DNA of 64,000 nucleotides from Neobacillus sp. PS3-12 (GTDB taxonomy: Bacteria; Bacillota; Bacilli; Bacillales; Cytobacillaceae), in assembly GCF_030915385.1 (NCBI RefSeq), contig NZ_CP133268.1:2409430-2473429 (forward strand), given 5' to 3'. Below, one piece after another: positions 1 to 8,941 of the stretch. A model generated the notes under the pieces. That model did no database searches and was not told where the DNA came from. It saw only the letters and a list, made by a program, of their open reading frames with translations. Every line of letters begins with the position of its first letter. Position 1 is the stretch's first letter. A program made the position numbers and the translations under genes.

Positions 1-148
1 TTTTCGCATTTCCACCGAGGCCATAAACGGTCTCTGTTGGCAATGCAACCACTTCATTTTGCCTTAAAACTTGGGCTGCATCCACAATCTGTGGATTACT
101 TTCTAGGTTATCCACATACTTATCCACTTTCCATACGTTTGTCTTCAT
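1..148 (-). CDS. ywlC: Threonylcarbamoyl-AMP synthase, 5' part only (cut by window edge)
   Basis: Only the first 49 codons are present; the gene runs off the left edge. The reading starts MKTNVWKVDKYVDN and reaches PTETVYGLGGNAK, the conserved substrate-binding start of the YrdC/Sua5 fold. The family makes threonylcarbamoyl-AMP from threonine, bicarbonate and ATP for the t6A base at position 37 of ANN-decoding tRNAs. In B. subtilis this gene sits beside the same neighbours (acetyltransferase ywlB, spoIIR, prmC, prfA). Several DnaA boxes fall inside this 5' coding segment and upstream of it. The family call is firm; the length cannot be judged. Confidence 0.9.
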   Translation of the reverse strand, partial: MKTNVWKVDKYVDNLESNPQIVDAAQVLRQNEVVALPTETVYGLGGNAK

Positions 149-433
149 TTTTTTCACCTTTATCCCCAGCCTAACCACTCTTGCGAAATTTGCCGAAACT
201 AGGCATTTTCTAGTAGTTTTCCATTTAAGTACGTTTGAAAGTATAAAAGAACCTTGTTGAAAACACAAGTGTTATCCACAAATTGTGAATAACATTATTT
301 AAAAAGTGGATAACTTTGTGGATATACCCACAATTATAATGAATATTTCAAAAATATCGAGTTATCCACATTTAAAATGTGGTTAATGTGGGCAGATTGT
401 GATAATTCTTTCGGGAGTTCCCCTTTATCCACT
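78..433. promoter_or_regulatory. DnaA-box cluster at ywlC
   Basis: Four perfect TTATNCACA nonamers lie at 108-116 (+), 272-280 (+), 284-292 (-) and 362-370 (+). One-mismatch boxes lie at 90-98 (-), 120-128 (+), 160-168 (+), 305-313 (-), 317-325 (-), 378-386 (-) and 425-433 (+). A weaker two-mismatch copy lies at 78-86. The cluster spans the ywlC start, the intergenic gap and the 3' end of the acetyltransferase. B. subtilis has a DnaA-binding cluster at ywlC, one of several outside oriC that hold down initiation. There is no adjacent dnaA or dnaN, so this is not oriC itself. Confidence 0.85.
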
Positions 434-771
434 TTTTCAAATCCCAGCATTTGAAACAATGGCACAGCCACACTCTTTTTTGTCGCTAAAAATAAATGTT
501 GGATCTTTTCTTCTTTAGCCAGCAGAAACGCTTGCTGAAAAAGCAGAAAGATATCATTTTCCACCTGCCCTGGTGTCACAACAAGCGAGCGCAACAATCC
601 ATTCTCCTCGTACGGCTCAATTCCTAATGTTCCCCGACATGTTTGGTCTTCATTCTCAAGCAGCAAAAAATATTCTGCTGTTTCCTCCGTCAACCCTTCC
701 GTTCCAAGCCCAGCCCTCGTGAGAAAATCCTTTAAACCTGCTAAATCCTTGCCACTTGCCCGCCGTATCAT
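334..771 (-). CDS. ywlB: GNAT-like acetyltransferase, YwlB type
   Basis: A protein of about 145 residues. The start is read at ATG 771 (MIRRASGKDLAGLK) because GAGGTGG lies five bases upstream; the GTG at 780 overlaps that ribosome site. The sequence has the GNAT layout: an N-terminal IRRA strand, a central LLRSLVVTPG segment corresponding to the acetyl-CoA binding strand, and a C-terminal VPLFQMLGFEKV, the usual 'LGF' helix-strand end. The substrate is unknown. It lies between spoIIR and ywlC as in B. subtilis. The last 50 or so coding bases contain a perfect DnaA box. Confidence 0.75.
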   Translation of the reverse strand: MIRRASGKDLAGLKDFLTRAGLGTEGLTEETAEYFLLLENEDQTCRGTLGIEPYEENGLLRSLVVTPGQVENDIFLLFQQAFLLAKEEKIQHLFLATKKSVAVPLFQMLGFEKVDKGELPKELSQSAHINHILNVDNSIFLKYSL

Positions 772-841
772 ATGGTCCACCTCATTTTTTAGATTAATTC
801 TATTTTCTATTACTATGAATTGCCAGAAAAAATAGAACGCA

Positions 842-871
842 AAAAGACTTGGCGTTTATTAGCCAAGTCTT
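842..871 (-). terminator. Rho-independent terminator of spoIIR
   Basis: On the minus strand a 10-bp stem (AAGACTTGGC with GCCAAGTCTT) is followed by T-rich sequence. It overlaps the spoIIR stop codon. Confidence 0.8.
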
Positions 872-1814
872 AAAAAATCTTATCCCATAATTCAACTACG
901 AAAAATTTCACTTTGATTGGTTCCTCATCTTGTGAAGTGTATACTGGAGCCTGTTTTTTAGGTTCTTCTTTTTTGACTGGCAGCACAGCCGCTGTTTCTG
1001 TTTGTGTATCTTCCAGTAGCTTTTCTTTCTCCGCACGATTTACCACAGCCGGCTCTTTCTTCGCTGCTTTCACAATCGTTTTTTCAACGGTTGCTGCTTT
1101 TGATTTAACCGTCTCTTCAACAGGTGCAGCATTTGATTTCGGTTCGTCCGTGCTCACAGCCACACTTGTCTTCGCCTCTGGCTTTTTGAGGTCAACTTCG
1201 GACTTTGGATTAGCTTCGAACTGCGACTGGTCTTCTGTACTAGCCTTCGTCTCAACATCAGCATCCTTTGTAGCCGCCTCTGCTGCTTTTTCATCAAATC
1301 CCTTGCTTACGGCAATTCCATTTGAAAAATCAAGGAAACATAATGGCGGGAAGAGCACGCACCACCAGTTGGCCCCCTCGCCTTTGCCCAAGGTAATCAA
1401 AATAGCTTCATATTCCCCTGCAGGATATAAAAATTGACCATATAATTTCGTCGGAAACTGAACCTTGCCAAACTTGACGTTAACTTTTTGCTCGGACCCT
1501 TCTTCTTTCACAACTGCTTCTGCCGTTGTTTGAATCTCAGGAAGCTTTGATTTAATGACCTTGCGCGCTTCCTTGATCGACGTTAAATCCTTCACCCAAA
1601 CTGATATTTTAGCGTTAACCGCATCACGGACCTGTCTTTTTAATGCTTGATCGCTTTCCAAATCACTATTTGCCAGAATTCGCAAGCGGATCGCCTGCCC
1701 TGGAATCACAACCGCATCTTTAGCGGCTACTTCATTTTTTGGTATATATAAACTTAATATAGTTCCTAAAGATAATAAGATTAAATAAGTCCATACGATT
1801 GTTTTTTTCCTCAT
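870..1814 (-). CDS. spoIIR: Stage II sporulation protein R with extended low-complexity tail
   Basis: SpoIIR is the forespore signal that triggers SpoIIGA to process pro-sigma-E in the mother cell. Residues 1-30 form a signal-anchor helix (TIVWTYLILLSLGTILSLYI). The conserved body follows, with IRLRILANSD, YGQFLYPAGEYEAI and NWWCVLFPPLCFLD. The start is set at ATG 1814 rather than GTG 1823, whose ribosome site would be too close. After about residue 175 the protein continues for some 110 residues of Lys/Glu/Ala/Thr-rich sequence before the final KVKFFVVELWDKIF. The total is 314 residues against about 224 in B. subtilis as I recall. The function call is firm; the role of the insert is unknown. 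Confidence 0.93.
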   Translation of the reverse strand: MRKKTIVWTYLILLSLGTILSLYIPKNEVAAKDAVVIPGQAIRLRILANSDLESDQALKRQVRDAVNAKISVWVKDLTSIKEARKVIKSKLPEIQTTAEAVVKEEGSEQKVNVKFGKVQFPTKLYGQFLYPAGEYEAILITLGKGEGANWWCVLFPPLCFLDFSNGIAVSKGFDEKAAEAATKDADVETKASTEDQSQFEANPKSEVDLKKPEAKTSVAVSTDEPKSNAAPVEETVKSKAATVEKTIVKAAKKEPAVVNRAEKEKLLEDTQTETAAVLPVKKEEPKKQAPVYTSQDEEPIKVKFFVVELWDKIF

Positions 1815-1942
1815 CCCTGGCACCGTCCCTTCGATATCCTCAGTTTGGACAAAATGCCAGTATCTTAAACTATTAAAATTAAAAAAAGTTATTGGATGAC
1901 TTTACAGTTAAATGGACAATCTAAAATAAAAGGAGGTGCGGA

Positions 1943-2401
1943 ATGATACTGTTGGTGGTGACAACCATTGTTCTGCTGTTAGCAATGATTTTGGTGATCC
2001 GTAAACCAAAACATGTAAAGTTATCCGAACTTTATGCTACTTCTTTTTTTGCCACCTGCTTTGCCGTAATAGCTGACATCTATTTAGATCTGAAGCTCGA
2101 CCTATATGGCTTTTTTCAAAAAGGTCCAGATTGGGCCTACATACTGATTTTTATCATCGACTATCCTGCGGCCAATATCCTCTTTTTACGATTTTTCCCC
2201 TATGAAAAATCGCTCGTCAAAAAAGCGGTCTATCTTTTGGGCTGGTCCTTCGGCACACTTGCCATGGAACTAATATCCCTCCGTACAGACCTCTTTTATT
2301 ATAATGGCTGGAAATGGTGGTATTCCGCCATCGCCTATCCATTTATTTATTCTCTGCTATTTCTTAATCTAAAATTTATGCGCAGGCTCGACTCGATTTA
2401 G
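1943..2401 (+). CDS. CBO0543-like integral membrane protein
   Basis: A protein of 152 residues with a good AAAGGAGGTG ribosome site. It is largely hydrophobic, with four or five membrane segments (about 2-18, 34-52, 62-85, 93-115 and 128-145) and charged loops including [10 protein letters not shown] and [11 protein letters not shown] recognise it as the CBO0543 family of small Firmicutes membrane proteins of unknown function. It is the only plus-strand gene in this block and converges on prmC; the two stop codons overlap within TTAG at 2398-2401. No function can be assigned. Confidence 0.7.
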   Translation: MILLVVTTIVLLLAMILVIRKPKHVKLSELYATSFFATCFAVIADIYLDLKLDLYGFFQKGPDWAYILIFIIDYPAANILFLRFFPYEKSLVKKAVYLLGWSFGTLAMELISLRTDLFYYNGWKWWYSAIAYPFIYSLLFLNLKFMRRLDSI

Positions 2402-3243
2402 AGCGCAGCAAACACCATTCGGTCCTTGCCATTAATATCATTCACAATTTCCACCTTTGCACACGGGAACGTATTTTGCAAAAGCTCCGCTACCCTTACA
2501 CCCTGTCCGGCCCCAATTTCAAAGCCAATCAGCGCTTGGGCCTTCGCTACTAAGGGCAGTTCTTCCATAAACCTTCTATAAAAATCAAGCCCGTCTTCAC
2601 CTGCAAACAATGCTCGGTGCGGCTCATGTTCCGTCACCACTTCAGACATCCACATCTTGTCTATTAAGGGGATATACGGAGGATTCGAAACCACGACATC
2701 AAACTTTCTTTTCTGTTCAATCATCGGCTTGAGAAGATCGCCTTGGCAGAACTCAATCTCTGCTCCAAGCTGTTTCGCATTTTCCTTTGCCGTATTGAGT
2801 GAATCCGCTGAAATGTCTGTTGCCGTTACTTGTAATACAGGGTTTTCCAGCTTTAAGCTGACGGCAATTGCCCCGCTCCCTGTTCCAACGTCAATCACAT
2901 CCAAGGGTGTTTCCCGCTTGATCCTCTGCAAAATGCCAAGAACAAGCTCCTCTGTTTCGGGTCTTGGGATCAGTACCGACTCGTTTACCATGAATGTGCG
3001 CCCGTAAAATTCCTCCGAGCCAATGATATATTGAATCGGCATCCCTTCGACATGTTCGTGGACGGCTTTTTCAAATTGCTCTAGGATCGCTGGGTCGAGC
3101 TCATCCCTCATATTGGCATATAGCATGGTGCGCGACATGCCGCTAAAGTGCCGCAGAAGGAGTTCTCCCGCATTTTGATCACGATTCTTTTTTTCTAAAA
3201 AAGAAGAAGCCCATTTAAGAGCTTCGTAAATTTTTTTACTCAT
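2398..3243 (-). CDS. prmC: Release factor glutamine N5-methyltransferase
   Basis: Methylates the glutamine of the GGQ motif in class I release factors, including PrfA encoded just upstream. The start is placed at ATG 3243 ([15 protein letters not shown]), which overlaps the prfA stop in the 8-base string ATGAGTAA and indicates translational coupling. The SAM-binding motif [15 protein letters not shown] and the catalytic NPPY ([10 protein letters not shown]) are both present. An N-terminal helical domain precedes the methyltransferase fold, as in HemK/PrmC. It is about 281 residues, normal for the family. Confidence 0.95.
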   Translation of the reverse strand: MSKKIYEALKWASSFLEKKNRDQNAGELLLRHFSGMSRTMLYANMRDELDPAILEQFEKAVHEHVEGMPIQYIIGSEEFYGRTFMVNESVLIPRPETEELVLGILQRIKRETPLDVIDVGTGSGAIAVSLKLENPVLQVTATDISADSLNTAKENAKQLGAEIEFCQGDLLKPMIEQKRKFDVVVSNPPYIPLIDKMWMSEVVTEHEPHRALFAGEDGLDFYRRFMEELPLVAKAQALIGFEIGAGQGVRVAELLQNTFPCAKVEIVNDINGKDRMVFAAL

Positions 3244-4318
3244 TTGATGCATTTTCAAGCTTGCGTGATTGATCTTCAAGGATTAACGCATCGATGATCT
3301 CATCAAGCTTGCCTCCCAAAATAATATCAAGCTTTTGCAGGGTTAAACCGATCCGATGGTCGGTCACGCGGTTTTGCGGGAAGTTGTAGGTCCGAATCCG
3401 CTCTGAACGGTCGCCGGTTCCTACTGCCGATTTCCGCGCTTGGTCATATTCCGCTTGAGCTTCCTGCTGAAATTTATCATAAACTCTCGCGCGCAAAACC
3501 TTCATCGCTTTGTCCTTGTTTTTATGCTGGGATTTCTCATCCTGACAGGTAACCACGATACCGGTTGGAATATGAGTTAAACGCACCGCTGACATCGTTG
3601 TATTAACACTCTGTCCACCTGCACCCGTTGAAGCATACGCATCAAAGCGGATATCTTTATCATGGATTTCGATCTCCACTTCTTCTGCTTCTGGCAAACA
3701 GGCAACGGTTGCCGTAGAGGTATGAATCCTACCGCCTGATTCCGTTTCCAGGACGCGCTGTACACGGTGTGCGCCATTTTCATATTTTAATCTCGAGTAT
3801 GCCCCAGTACCATTAATCATAAAAATAATTTCTTTGAAGCCGCCCAGGCCTGTTGGACTAGCATCAATAAGTTCCATTTTCCAGCCTTGTGCTTCGGCAT
3901 AGCGGGTGTACATCCGGTAAAGGTCGCCGGCAAAAAGGGCTGCCTCATCCCCGCCCGCTGCTCCGCGGATTTCAAAGATAACGTTTTTGTCATCGTTCGG
4001 ATCCTTCGGAATCAAGAGGATGCGCATCCGCTCTTGTAATTCCTCAATTTGCGCTTCGAGGTCGCTCAGTTCTTCCTTGACCATTTCACGCATTTCCGCA
4101 TCGAGTTTTTCTTCCAACATTGCTTTGGCATCCTGAAGCTGTTCACGGGCTTGTTTATATTCACGATAAGTTTGTACTGTTTCTTGTATATCAGATTGTT
4201 CCTTCGAATATTCACGAAGTTTTTTAGAATCATTAATTATCTCTGGGTCGCTTAAAAGCTCATTGAGCCTTTCATAACGATCCTCGACTGATTGTAGACG
4301 ATCAAACACATTATTCAC
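3236..4318 (-). CDS. prfA: Peptide chain release factor 1
   Basis: Terminates translation at UAA and UAG. It is 360 residues, the standard length. The GGQ peptidyl-tRNA hydrolysis loop appears as [20 protein letters not shown]. The [15 protein letters not shown] segment and the N-terminal coiled-coil domain ([20 protein letters not shown]) are typical. It is co-transcribed and overlapping with prmC, its modifying enzyme. Upstream (4319-4640) lies a repeat array rather than a clear promoter. Confidence 0.97.
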   Translation of the reverse strand: MNNVFDRLQSVEDRYERLNELLSDPEIINDSKKLREYSKEQSDIQETVQTYREYKQAREQLQDAKAMLEEKLDAEMREMVKEELSDLEAQIEELQERMRILLIPKDPNDDKNVIFEIRGAAGGDEAALFAGDLYRMYTRYAEAQGWKMELIDASPTGLGGFKEIIFMINGTGAYSRLKYENGAHRVQRVLETESGGRIHTSTATVACLPEAEEVEIEIHDKDIRFDAYASTGAGGQSVNTTMSAVRLTHIPTGIVVTCQDEKSQHKNKDKAMKVLRARVYDKFQQEAQAEYDQARKSAVGTGDRSERIRTYNFPQNRVTDHRIGLTLQKLDIILGGKLDEIIDALILEDQSRKLENASNE

Positions 4319-4463
4319 CTCATAAATTAGTCCATACCATTCTAATTATAGTATAGGTGAAAAGCCCCGTCAAAACCAACCAAAAGCAGAAAAATATTTT
4401 CAGGCAGGATGCTTTGAACCAATTATTCTGGTGAGGGATTATGAGTTATTAGGACCTATTACA

Positions 4464-4500
4464 ATAAAGCGGCCAGTCTCCTGACTGGCTCCGTTAGCGG
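4464..4500 (-). terminator. Hairpin with terminator character downstream of the spore lipoprotein gene
   Basis: Inverted repeat GCCAGTC/GACTGGC with a 4-base loop, followed on the minus strand by GCTTTATTG. The T run is weak. A similar GGCCAGTC/GACTGGC stem ends pyrG and ywjG at 27977-28016. Confidence 0.5.
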
Positions 4501-4501
4501 C

Positions 4502-4605
4502 TTTACACGATTTTATTAGGGGCATGCACCTTTTTCGAGGACCTTTGCACCTTTTTCCGACCAGCTTGCACGATTTTTAAGGTCCTTTGCACGTTTTTCC
4601 ATTTG
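4502..4605. repeat. 21-bp phased TGCAC array, copy A1
   Basis: Most of the 322-bp gap between prfA and the spore lipoprotein gene has no gene. It holds TGCAC words at 4525, 4546, 4567 and 4588, exactly 21 bp apart, each followed by CTTTTT or a G(A)TTTTT variant. A decayed TACAC copy sits 21 bp further left at 4504. The same word and period recur at 27790-27966 and 44481-44554. Confidence 0.8.
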
Positions 4606-4640
4606 TTAGGAGACTACCAAGGGATAGCACCTGTGAGTTA

Positions 4641-5107
4641 TCAATCCTCCCGAACCGTAACATCAATCTTGTAGCGTGGCAAAGCGGCTGTTAACTTTTT
4701 CTGAAGGTATTTCTCGGCGTTCAATCTTTCCCGCTCTGTTAGTTTGCCTTTTTTATATGCGGTCACCCGCATGTGATTTCGACCGTCAATCCATACTGAT
4801 CCAGGCCGATACCCCTTGGTCATCCCGATTACCTGCCGTGCTTTATCTACGTCAATTCCCGTGTTGCTCGTCCCCTGCTCCGTTCCGTTACCAGTCCGGT
4901 TAAATCAAGGAAATTAGGATTTTGATTGGTAATATCCTGCTCAACTAAATGCGGCTTATCTCGCCCCGCCGAGCGATTGGACATATATTCTGATGCACTC
5001 TTGTCTTTGCGCAAATCATAGTTCGACGTATTATTCGTATCATTGGTTCCTTCACAGCCACTGATCAAAAGTAACGTTAAAAATGAGAACAGTACTAACT
5101 TTTTCAA
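4641..5107 (-). pseudogene. YhcN/YlaJ-family spore lipoprotein, broken by one frameshift
   Basis: Two consecutive reading frames make one recognisable protein. The first starts at TTG 5107 (GGAGGTG ribosome site) with a lipoprotein signal peptide ending in LLISGC and runs to NPNFLDL. The second continues NRTGNGTEQG, GIDVDKARQV, VWIDGRNHMRV to the stop at 4641. That order is typical of YhcN/YlaJ lipoproteins of the spore membrane. The frame changes near 4900-4903, where one base is missing from the minus-strand string GATTTAACC. Restoring it gives about 155 residues. It is called broken because of the sequence as given, but a consensus error is likely. Confidence 0.78.
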
Positions 5108-5191
5108 AGTTTACACCTCCATTTTCTATCGTGCCCTTGTTAAAACCGCTCTTTACAAGATAATTTTTCCCATAATCATTAGAACACACAT

Positions 5192-5225
5192 AAAAAGACT
5201 ACTCCCTTAAAATGGGGTAGTCTTC
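5192..5225 (-). terminator. Terminator after the glycyl-radical activase gene
   Basis: On the minus strand the stem AAGACTACCCC/GGGAGTAGTCTT is followed by TTTAT. It ends the propanediol-type operon just beyond the activase stop. Confidence 0.82.
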
Positions 5226-5233
5226 ACCTATGT

Positions 5234-6151
5234 TTATCCTCCAATTTTACAAACGAGCCCTTTTGCCTCAACAGCCTTTTTCAAGGAATGCATTGTTTCA
5301 TTGGCTGGCGGCTCAATCCCTTTCATCCGGTAATCATAGTTTAGGTAACTGTATTTATTTTCACCAAGACGGTGGTAAGGCAGCAAATGAAGTTCTTTTA
5401 CTCCCTTAATGCTTGCCGCAAAAGAAGCAATGCGTTCTATTTCATATACTTCACTATTAAAGGTTGGAATGACAGGAACCCTAATAATGATCGGAACACC
5501 AAATTGCCCGATAAACTTGGCATTTTGTAAAATACTTTCATTTGAACGGCCTACAAATTCTTGATGTTTACGGTCATCTACATGTTTAATGTCCAACAAA
5601 ACAAGGTCAAGCCAAGGTAAAACTTTTTCAAGTACTTCTTGGCTGGTAAAAGCAGTCGTTTCGACAGCAGTATGCCATCCCCTTGCTTTACAGGCTTTTA
5701 ACAGGTCTACAGCAAACTCAGGCTGTGCGAGCGGCTCTCCGCCGGAGAGTGTAATGCCGCCTCCGGACCGTTTATAATGAATTTGGTCTTTTTTCAATTC
5801 TGCTAACACTTCTTCGACCGATTGCTGATGACCTGAAAAATTCAGTGCCTCTGGATAGCAAACATCCAAACATTTACCACATAAGTGACATTTATTATCG
5901 TCCACGTGAAAGCTTGGGGTAAAACTTAAAGCTCCCGTCGGACATGCCTCCGTACAATGCTTGCAGCCGATACAGTTTTGATCGATAAACATGATTTGCG
6001 GTTCTTTATGCTGTGATTCCGGGTTACTGCACCAGCGGCACCTTAACGGACAGCCTTTAAAAAAAACAATCGTTCGAATTCCCGGACCATCATGAACAGA
6101 AAACCGCTGAATATCGAAAATAACACCTTGGTTGACCATGCTGGTTTCCAT
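5234..6151 (-). CDS. Glycyl-radical enzyme activating protein (radical SAM)
   Basis: Installs the glycyl radical on the diol dehydratase encoded next to it, using SAM and a reduced 4Fe-4S cluster. The radical-SAM CxxxCxxC is at C34, C38 and C41 (FKGCPLRCRWC). Two bacterial ferredoxin clusters follow at C60/63/66/70 and C88/91/94/98, which separates this type from short PflA. A glycine-rich GGGITLSGGEPL motif binds SAM. It has 305 residues and a GAGGAT ribosome site. It lies 65 bp downstream of the dehydratase and is last in the operon. Substrate pairing is inferred from position. Confidence 0.93.
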   Translation of the reverse strand: METSMVNQGVIFDIQRFSVHDGPGIRTIVFFKGCPLRCRWCSNPESQHKEPQIMFIDQNCIGCKHCTEACPTGALSFTPSFHVDDNKCHLCGKCLDVCYPEALNFSGHQQSVEEVLAELKKDQIHYKRSGGGITLSGGEPLAQPEFAVDLLKACKARGWHTAVETTAFTSQEVLEKVLPWLDLVLLDIKHVDDRKHQEFVGRSNESILQNAKFIGQFGVPIIIRVPVIPTFNSEVYEIERIASFAASIKGVKELHLLPYHRLGENKYSYLNYDYRMKGIEPPANETMHSLKKAVEAKGLVCKIGG

Positions 6152-6216
6152 TTATAATCCTCGCTTTCATAAATAAAGGAGGAGTAAGTACAACCACTCC
6201 TCCTTTATTTCAATTC

Positions 6217-8763
6217 TTAGAATGCTTGCTCTGTCCGGTTAATAATGTCATCCTGGATGCTCTTATCCAGTGATGTGAAGTGAGCACTGTAACCAGCAAC
6301 ACGAACAACAAGATTTTTAAATTTATCAGGATTTTTCTGAGCTTCTAACAAGGTTTCCCGACTTATTACGTTAAATTGAACATGCATGCCTTTTTGGTCA
6401 AAATAGCCGCGAACCAATGCAGAAAGATTCTCCAGGCCTGTCTGACCAGAAATTGCAGATGGATGGAACTTTTGATTAAATAATGTACCATTTGATGCAA
6501 TATGATGATCTAATTTAGCAATTGAGTTTGCTGCAGCTGTTGGCCCTGTTTTGTCTCTGCCTGAAACCGGAGATACACCATCTGCTAAAGGCTGGCCAGC
6601 TTTTCTACCATCAGGTGTTGCCCCTGTTTGAGCACCCATTGGTACGTTGGCAGATACCGGATATAGGCCTGGCTGGAACGTACCTTGGCGAGGGTTACGG
6701 TATTTTTCAACTTCACGGCAGTAAATCAAAGCAGCTTCACGGGCAAGACTATCTACCTCTTCAATATCGTTACCAAATTTAGGTGCACGATTTTCAAGCA
6801 TTTGACGAATATATTCCTGGCTGTCCGCAGAACCTAAATCCACTTTAACATTCGACATCTTTGTTAAATCATTTAAAGAAATATTGTTGCCTTCAAGGAT
6901 CAGCTTCTTCAAAACTTCGACTAACGTTTCTTGAGTAAGCTGGTTAAGACCAATATTTTGTTGTGGAGCTTCTAGTTCACCAAAATTGGTATCTAAAGCA
7001 TTTTTTAGTTCAGCTAAAGTAATCTTCTTTTCTTCAAAAACAAGCTGTTTAAGAGCCATTAAGGAATCTCCAACGTTTGCTACGCCTACTCCCTGTGGTC
7101 CTGTGAAGTTATAAACTGCACCGCCTTCTTGAAGTGATTTCCCTCTGCCGATACAATCTTCTACCATGGAAGAAAGGAATGGCAGCGGTGCACGTTCTCC
7201 GTGAGCCAAGTCTACAGAGTTATCTGCATTCACCAGCAGTTTCACGAAATATTCCATTTGCTGTTGATAGGCGTTTAAAAATTCCTCAAAGCTTGTGAAG
7301 GAAGTAAACTCGCCTGTTTGTAAGCCAAGTTGTTTACCATCAATAAAACCATTATTAATCGTAATTTCCAATACTTTGGCCATGTTAAAGAATGCTGCAT
7401 CATGCCAGCCTTCCGTTTTACCGCCTTTTTGAGGTTCGACGCAGCCAATAACACCGTAATCCCGAGCGTCACTTAAAGATACCCCGCGGCTGACCAATGA
7501 TGGAATAATTACTTCGTCATTGTAATAAGCAGGCATTCCAAGTCCAAGGCGTGCTACTTCCCCAGCTTTAAACATTAATTCGTCTGGTGTCTTATTCCAA
7601 GAACGAATGGAAATCGATGGCTGTGGCAGTTTTGTATGGGCAGTGGCCTCTAAACATGCGAAGGATAATTCGTTGGTTGCATCCCTTCCATCAGGAGTTT
7701 GACCGCCGACAATTAAGTTTTGGAACATTGGATAACCGCCAAAGGCCTTGGTTGATCCTTCATCACGAACTTTATTAACATCGTTAAACTTAACCCATAA
7801 ACAATCTAGCAGCTCCTGCGCTTCTTCTACTGAAAGAGTACCGTCAGCAAGATCCTTTTTGTAATATGGGTACATGTATTGATCAAAACGTAACGGCGAA
7901 ATGGAATGTCCATTTGATTCCATCTGGGTAACGGCTTGGACAATCCAGAAGGCTTGTAAGGCTTCATGGAAATTCCGGGCAGGATTTGCTGGAACCCACT
8001 CACATATTTCTGCAATCTTTAATAACTCATTACGGCGGTTTTGATCAGATAAGTGTCCGGCAATGGTTCTTGCTTCCTCTGCCAATCTGTTAGCATAACG
8101 AATTACTGCCTTAGAAGTAATGAGAACTGCATTTAAAAAATGTTCCTTCTTAATATAATCAGGATCCGTCTTATCGGCATTCGCTTTTGCAGCTTCTGCT
8201 TCTGCGATAATGCCGTTAAATCCCTTTTCCAGTACTTTGGCATAATCGACACCGATATGGCCTACACCATTGAAGTAATAGTTTCCTACTGTAAAGACAC
8301 CGGCATCCATGGCCTCTCTTGTTTCCGGAAACATGTATTCGGTTGCCAATTCATTAGTTGTTTTCCCGCCCCAATACTGGAATGCTTCTCTCAATTGAGT
8401 TTTTGTGTTTTCAGAAATTAAGAAGACATCGCCTGTTCTTTTAGCAAGGGTTTCAAATTCATCTAACAGCCATTTATTTGAAAATTCCGGGAACACCTGG
8501 CATGCTCTTGGCTTCGTTGTAAGGTTCCCTACGATCAGCTCTTGATCTCGGATGACAATATTCATTTTTCCGAGGATATTTTCAAGTGCTCTTGCTCTTC
8601 TGATAACCGTTGGAAATGCTTCGGTTTCTTTATAGGATTCTGTAATTAGTATTGCTCTTTGTGCTTCAATTTCTGGAGTTACAGAGTAAAGATCATCAAT
8701 TAACTTTTGAATACGTGAAGTTGGTTCACATTTAACAGGTTTTACTTCTAGCATTGTTGGCAT
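6217..8763 (-). CDS. Glycyl-radical 1,2-propanediol/glycerol dehydratase (B12-independent)
   Basis: Dehydrates 1,2-propanediol to propanal or glycerol to 3-hydroxypropanal without cobalamin. The active-site pattern of the C. butyricum glycerol dehydratase is conserved: thiyl cysteine and base in GCVEP (C441, E443), the aspartate of GWHDAAF (D455), H169 in VGH, H286-S287 in NGHS, and the radical glycine in VRVAGYSA (G824). At 848 residues it is about 60 longer than the C. butyricum enzyme; most of the excess is a segment near residues 598-648. The ribosome site is AAAGGGG. The facilitator, aldehyde dehydrogenase and shell genes upstream place it in a microcompartment. Propanediol versus glycerol cannot be settled from sequence. 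Confidence 0.92.
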   Translation of the reverse strand: MPTMLEVKPVKCEPTSRIQKLIDDLYSVTPEIEAQRAILITESYKETEAFPTVIRRARALENILGKMNIVIRDQELIVGNLTTKPRACQVFPEFSNKWLLDEFETLAKRTGDVFLISENTKTQLREAFQYWGGKTTNELATEYMFPETREAMDAGVFTVGNYYFNGVGHIGVDYAKVLEKGFNGIIAEAEAAKANADKTDPDYIKKEHFLNAVLITSKAVIRYANRLAEEARTIAGHLSDQNRRNELLKIAEICEWVPANPARNFHEALQAFWIVQAVTQMESNGHSISPLRFDQYMYPYYKKDLADGTLSVEEAQELLDCLWVKFNDVNKVRDEGSTKAFGGYPMFQNLIVGGQTPDGRDATNELSFACLEATAHTKLPQPSISIRSWNKTPDELMFKAGEVARLGLGMPAYYNDEVIIPSLVSRGVSLSDARDYGVIGCVEPQKGGKTEGWHDAAFFNMAKVLEITINNGFIDGKQLGLQTGEFTSFTSFEEFLNAYQQQMEYFVKLLVNADNSVDLAHGERAPLPFLSSMVEDCIGRGKSLQEGGAVYNFTGPQGVGVANVGDSLMALKQLVFEEKKITLAELKNALDTNFGELEAPQQNIGLNQLTQETLVEVLKKLILEGNNISLNDLTKMSNVKVDLGSADSQEYIRQMLENRAPKFGNDIEEVDSLAREAALIYCREVEKYRNPRQGTFQPGLYPVSANVPMGAQTGATPDGRKAGQPLADGVSPVSGRDKTGPTAAANSIAKLDHHIASNGTLFNQKFHPSAISGQTGLENLSALVRGYFDQKGMHVQFNVISRETLLEAQKNPDKFKNLVVRVAGYSAHFTSLDKSIQDDIINRTEQAF

Positions 8764-8904
8764 AGTTTGGTTCCCCTTTCAAAAATTAAGTTAGTTTTAT
8801 TGTATTTCGTTATCATTCTATTAATCTTTACTATTTCGACTAGTTTTTGTATTATAAAGATAGGATTACTTGTAAAATTTTGACTTAATTCATCATATTT
8901 TTTT

Positions 8905-8930
8905 GAGAAAATCTACTTGAAGATTTTCTC
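8905..8930 (+). other. Perfect 10-bp hairpin with a plus-strand T run, between facilitator and dehydratase
   Basis: GAGAAAATCT and AGATTTTCTC flank a 6-base loop and are followed by eight T on the plus strand. As an intrinsic terminator it would stop plus-strand (antisense) transcription. On the minus strand, where the flanking genes are transcribed, it is followed by A. It is listed as a hairpin, not an operon terminator. Confidence 0.6.
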
Positions 8931-8941
8931 TTTTTTTTATC

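Noticed and set aside
78..433. Chromosome origin of replication
   Set aside because: DnaA boxes are dense, but dnaA, dnaN, rpmH and an AT-rich unwinding element are not adjacent. The position matches the known ywlC cluster instead.
913..1437. Plus-strand reading frame of 174 codons opposite spoIIR
   Set aside because: It is the antisense of the low-complexity SpoIIR insert, with Ser/Ala/Thr-rich translation and no ribosome site.
8795..8830. CcpA cre site upstream of the dehydratase (TTTCGTTATCA)
   Set aside because: Only the right half matches the consensus; the left half has several mismatches.
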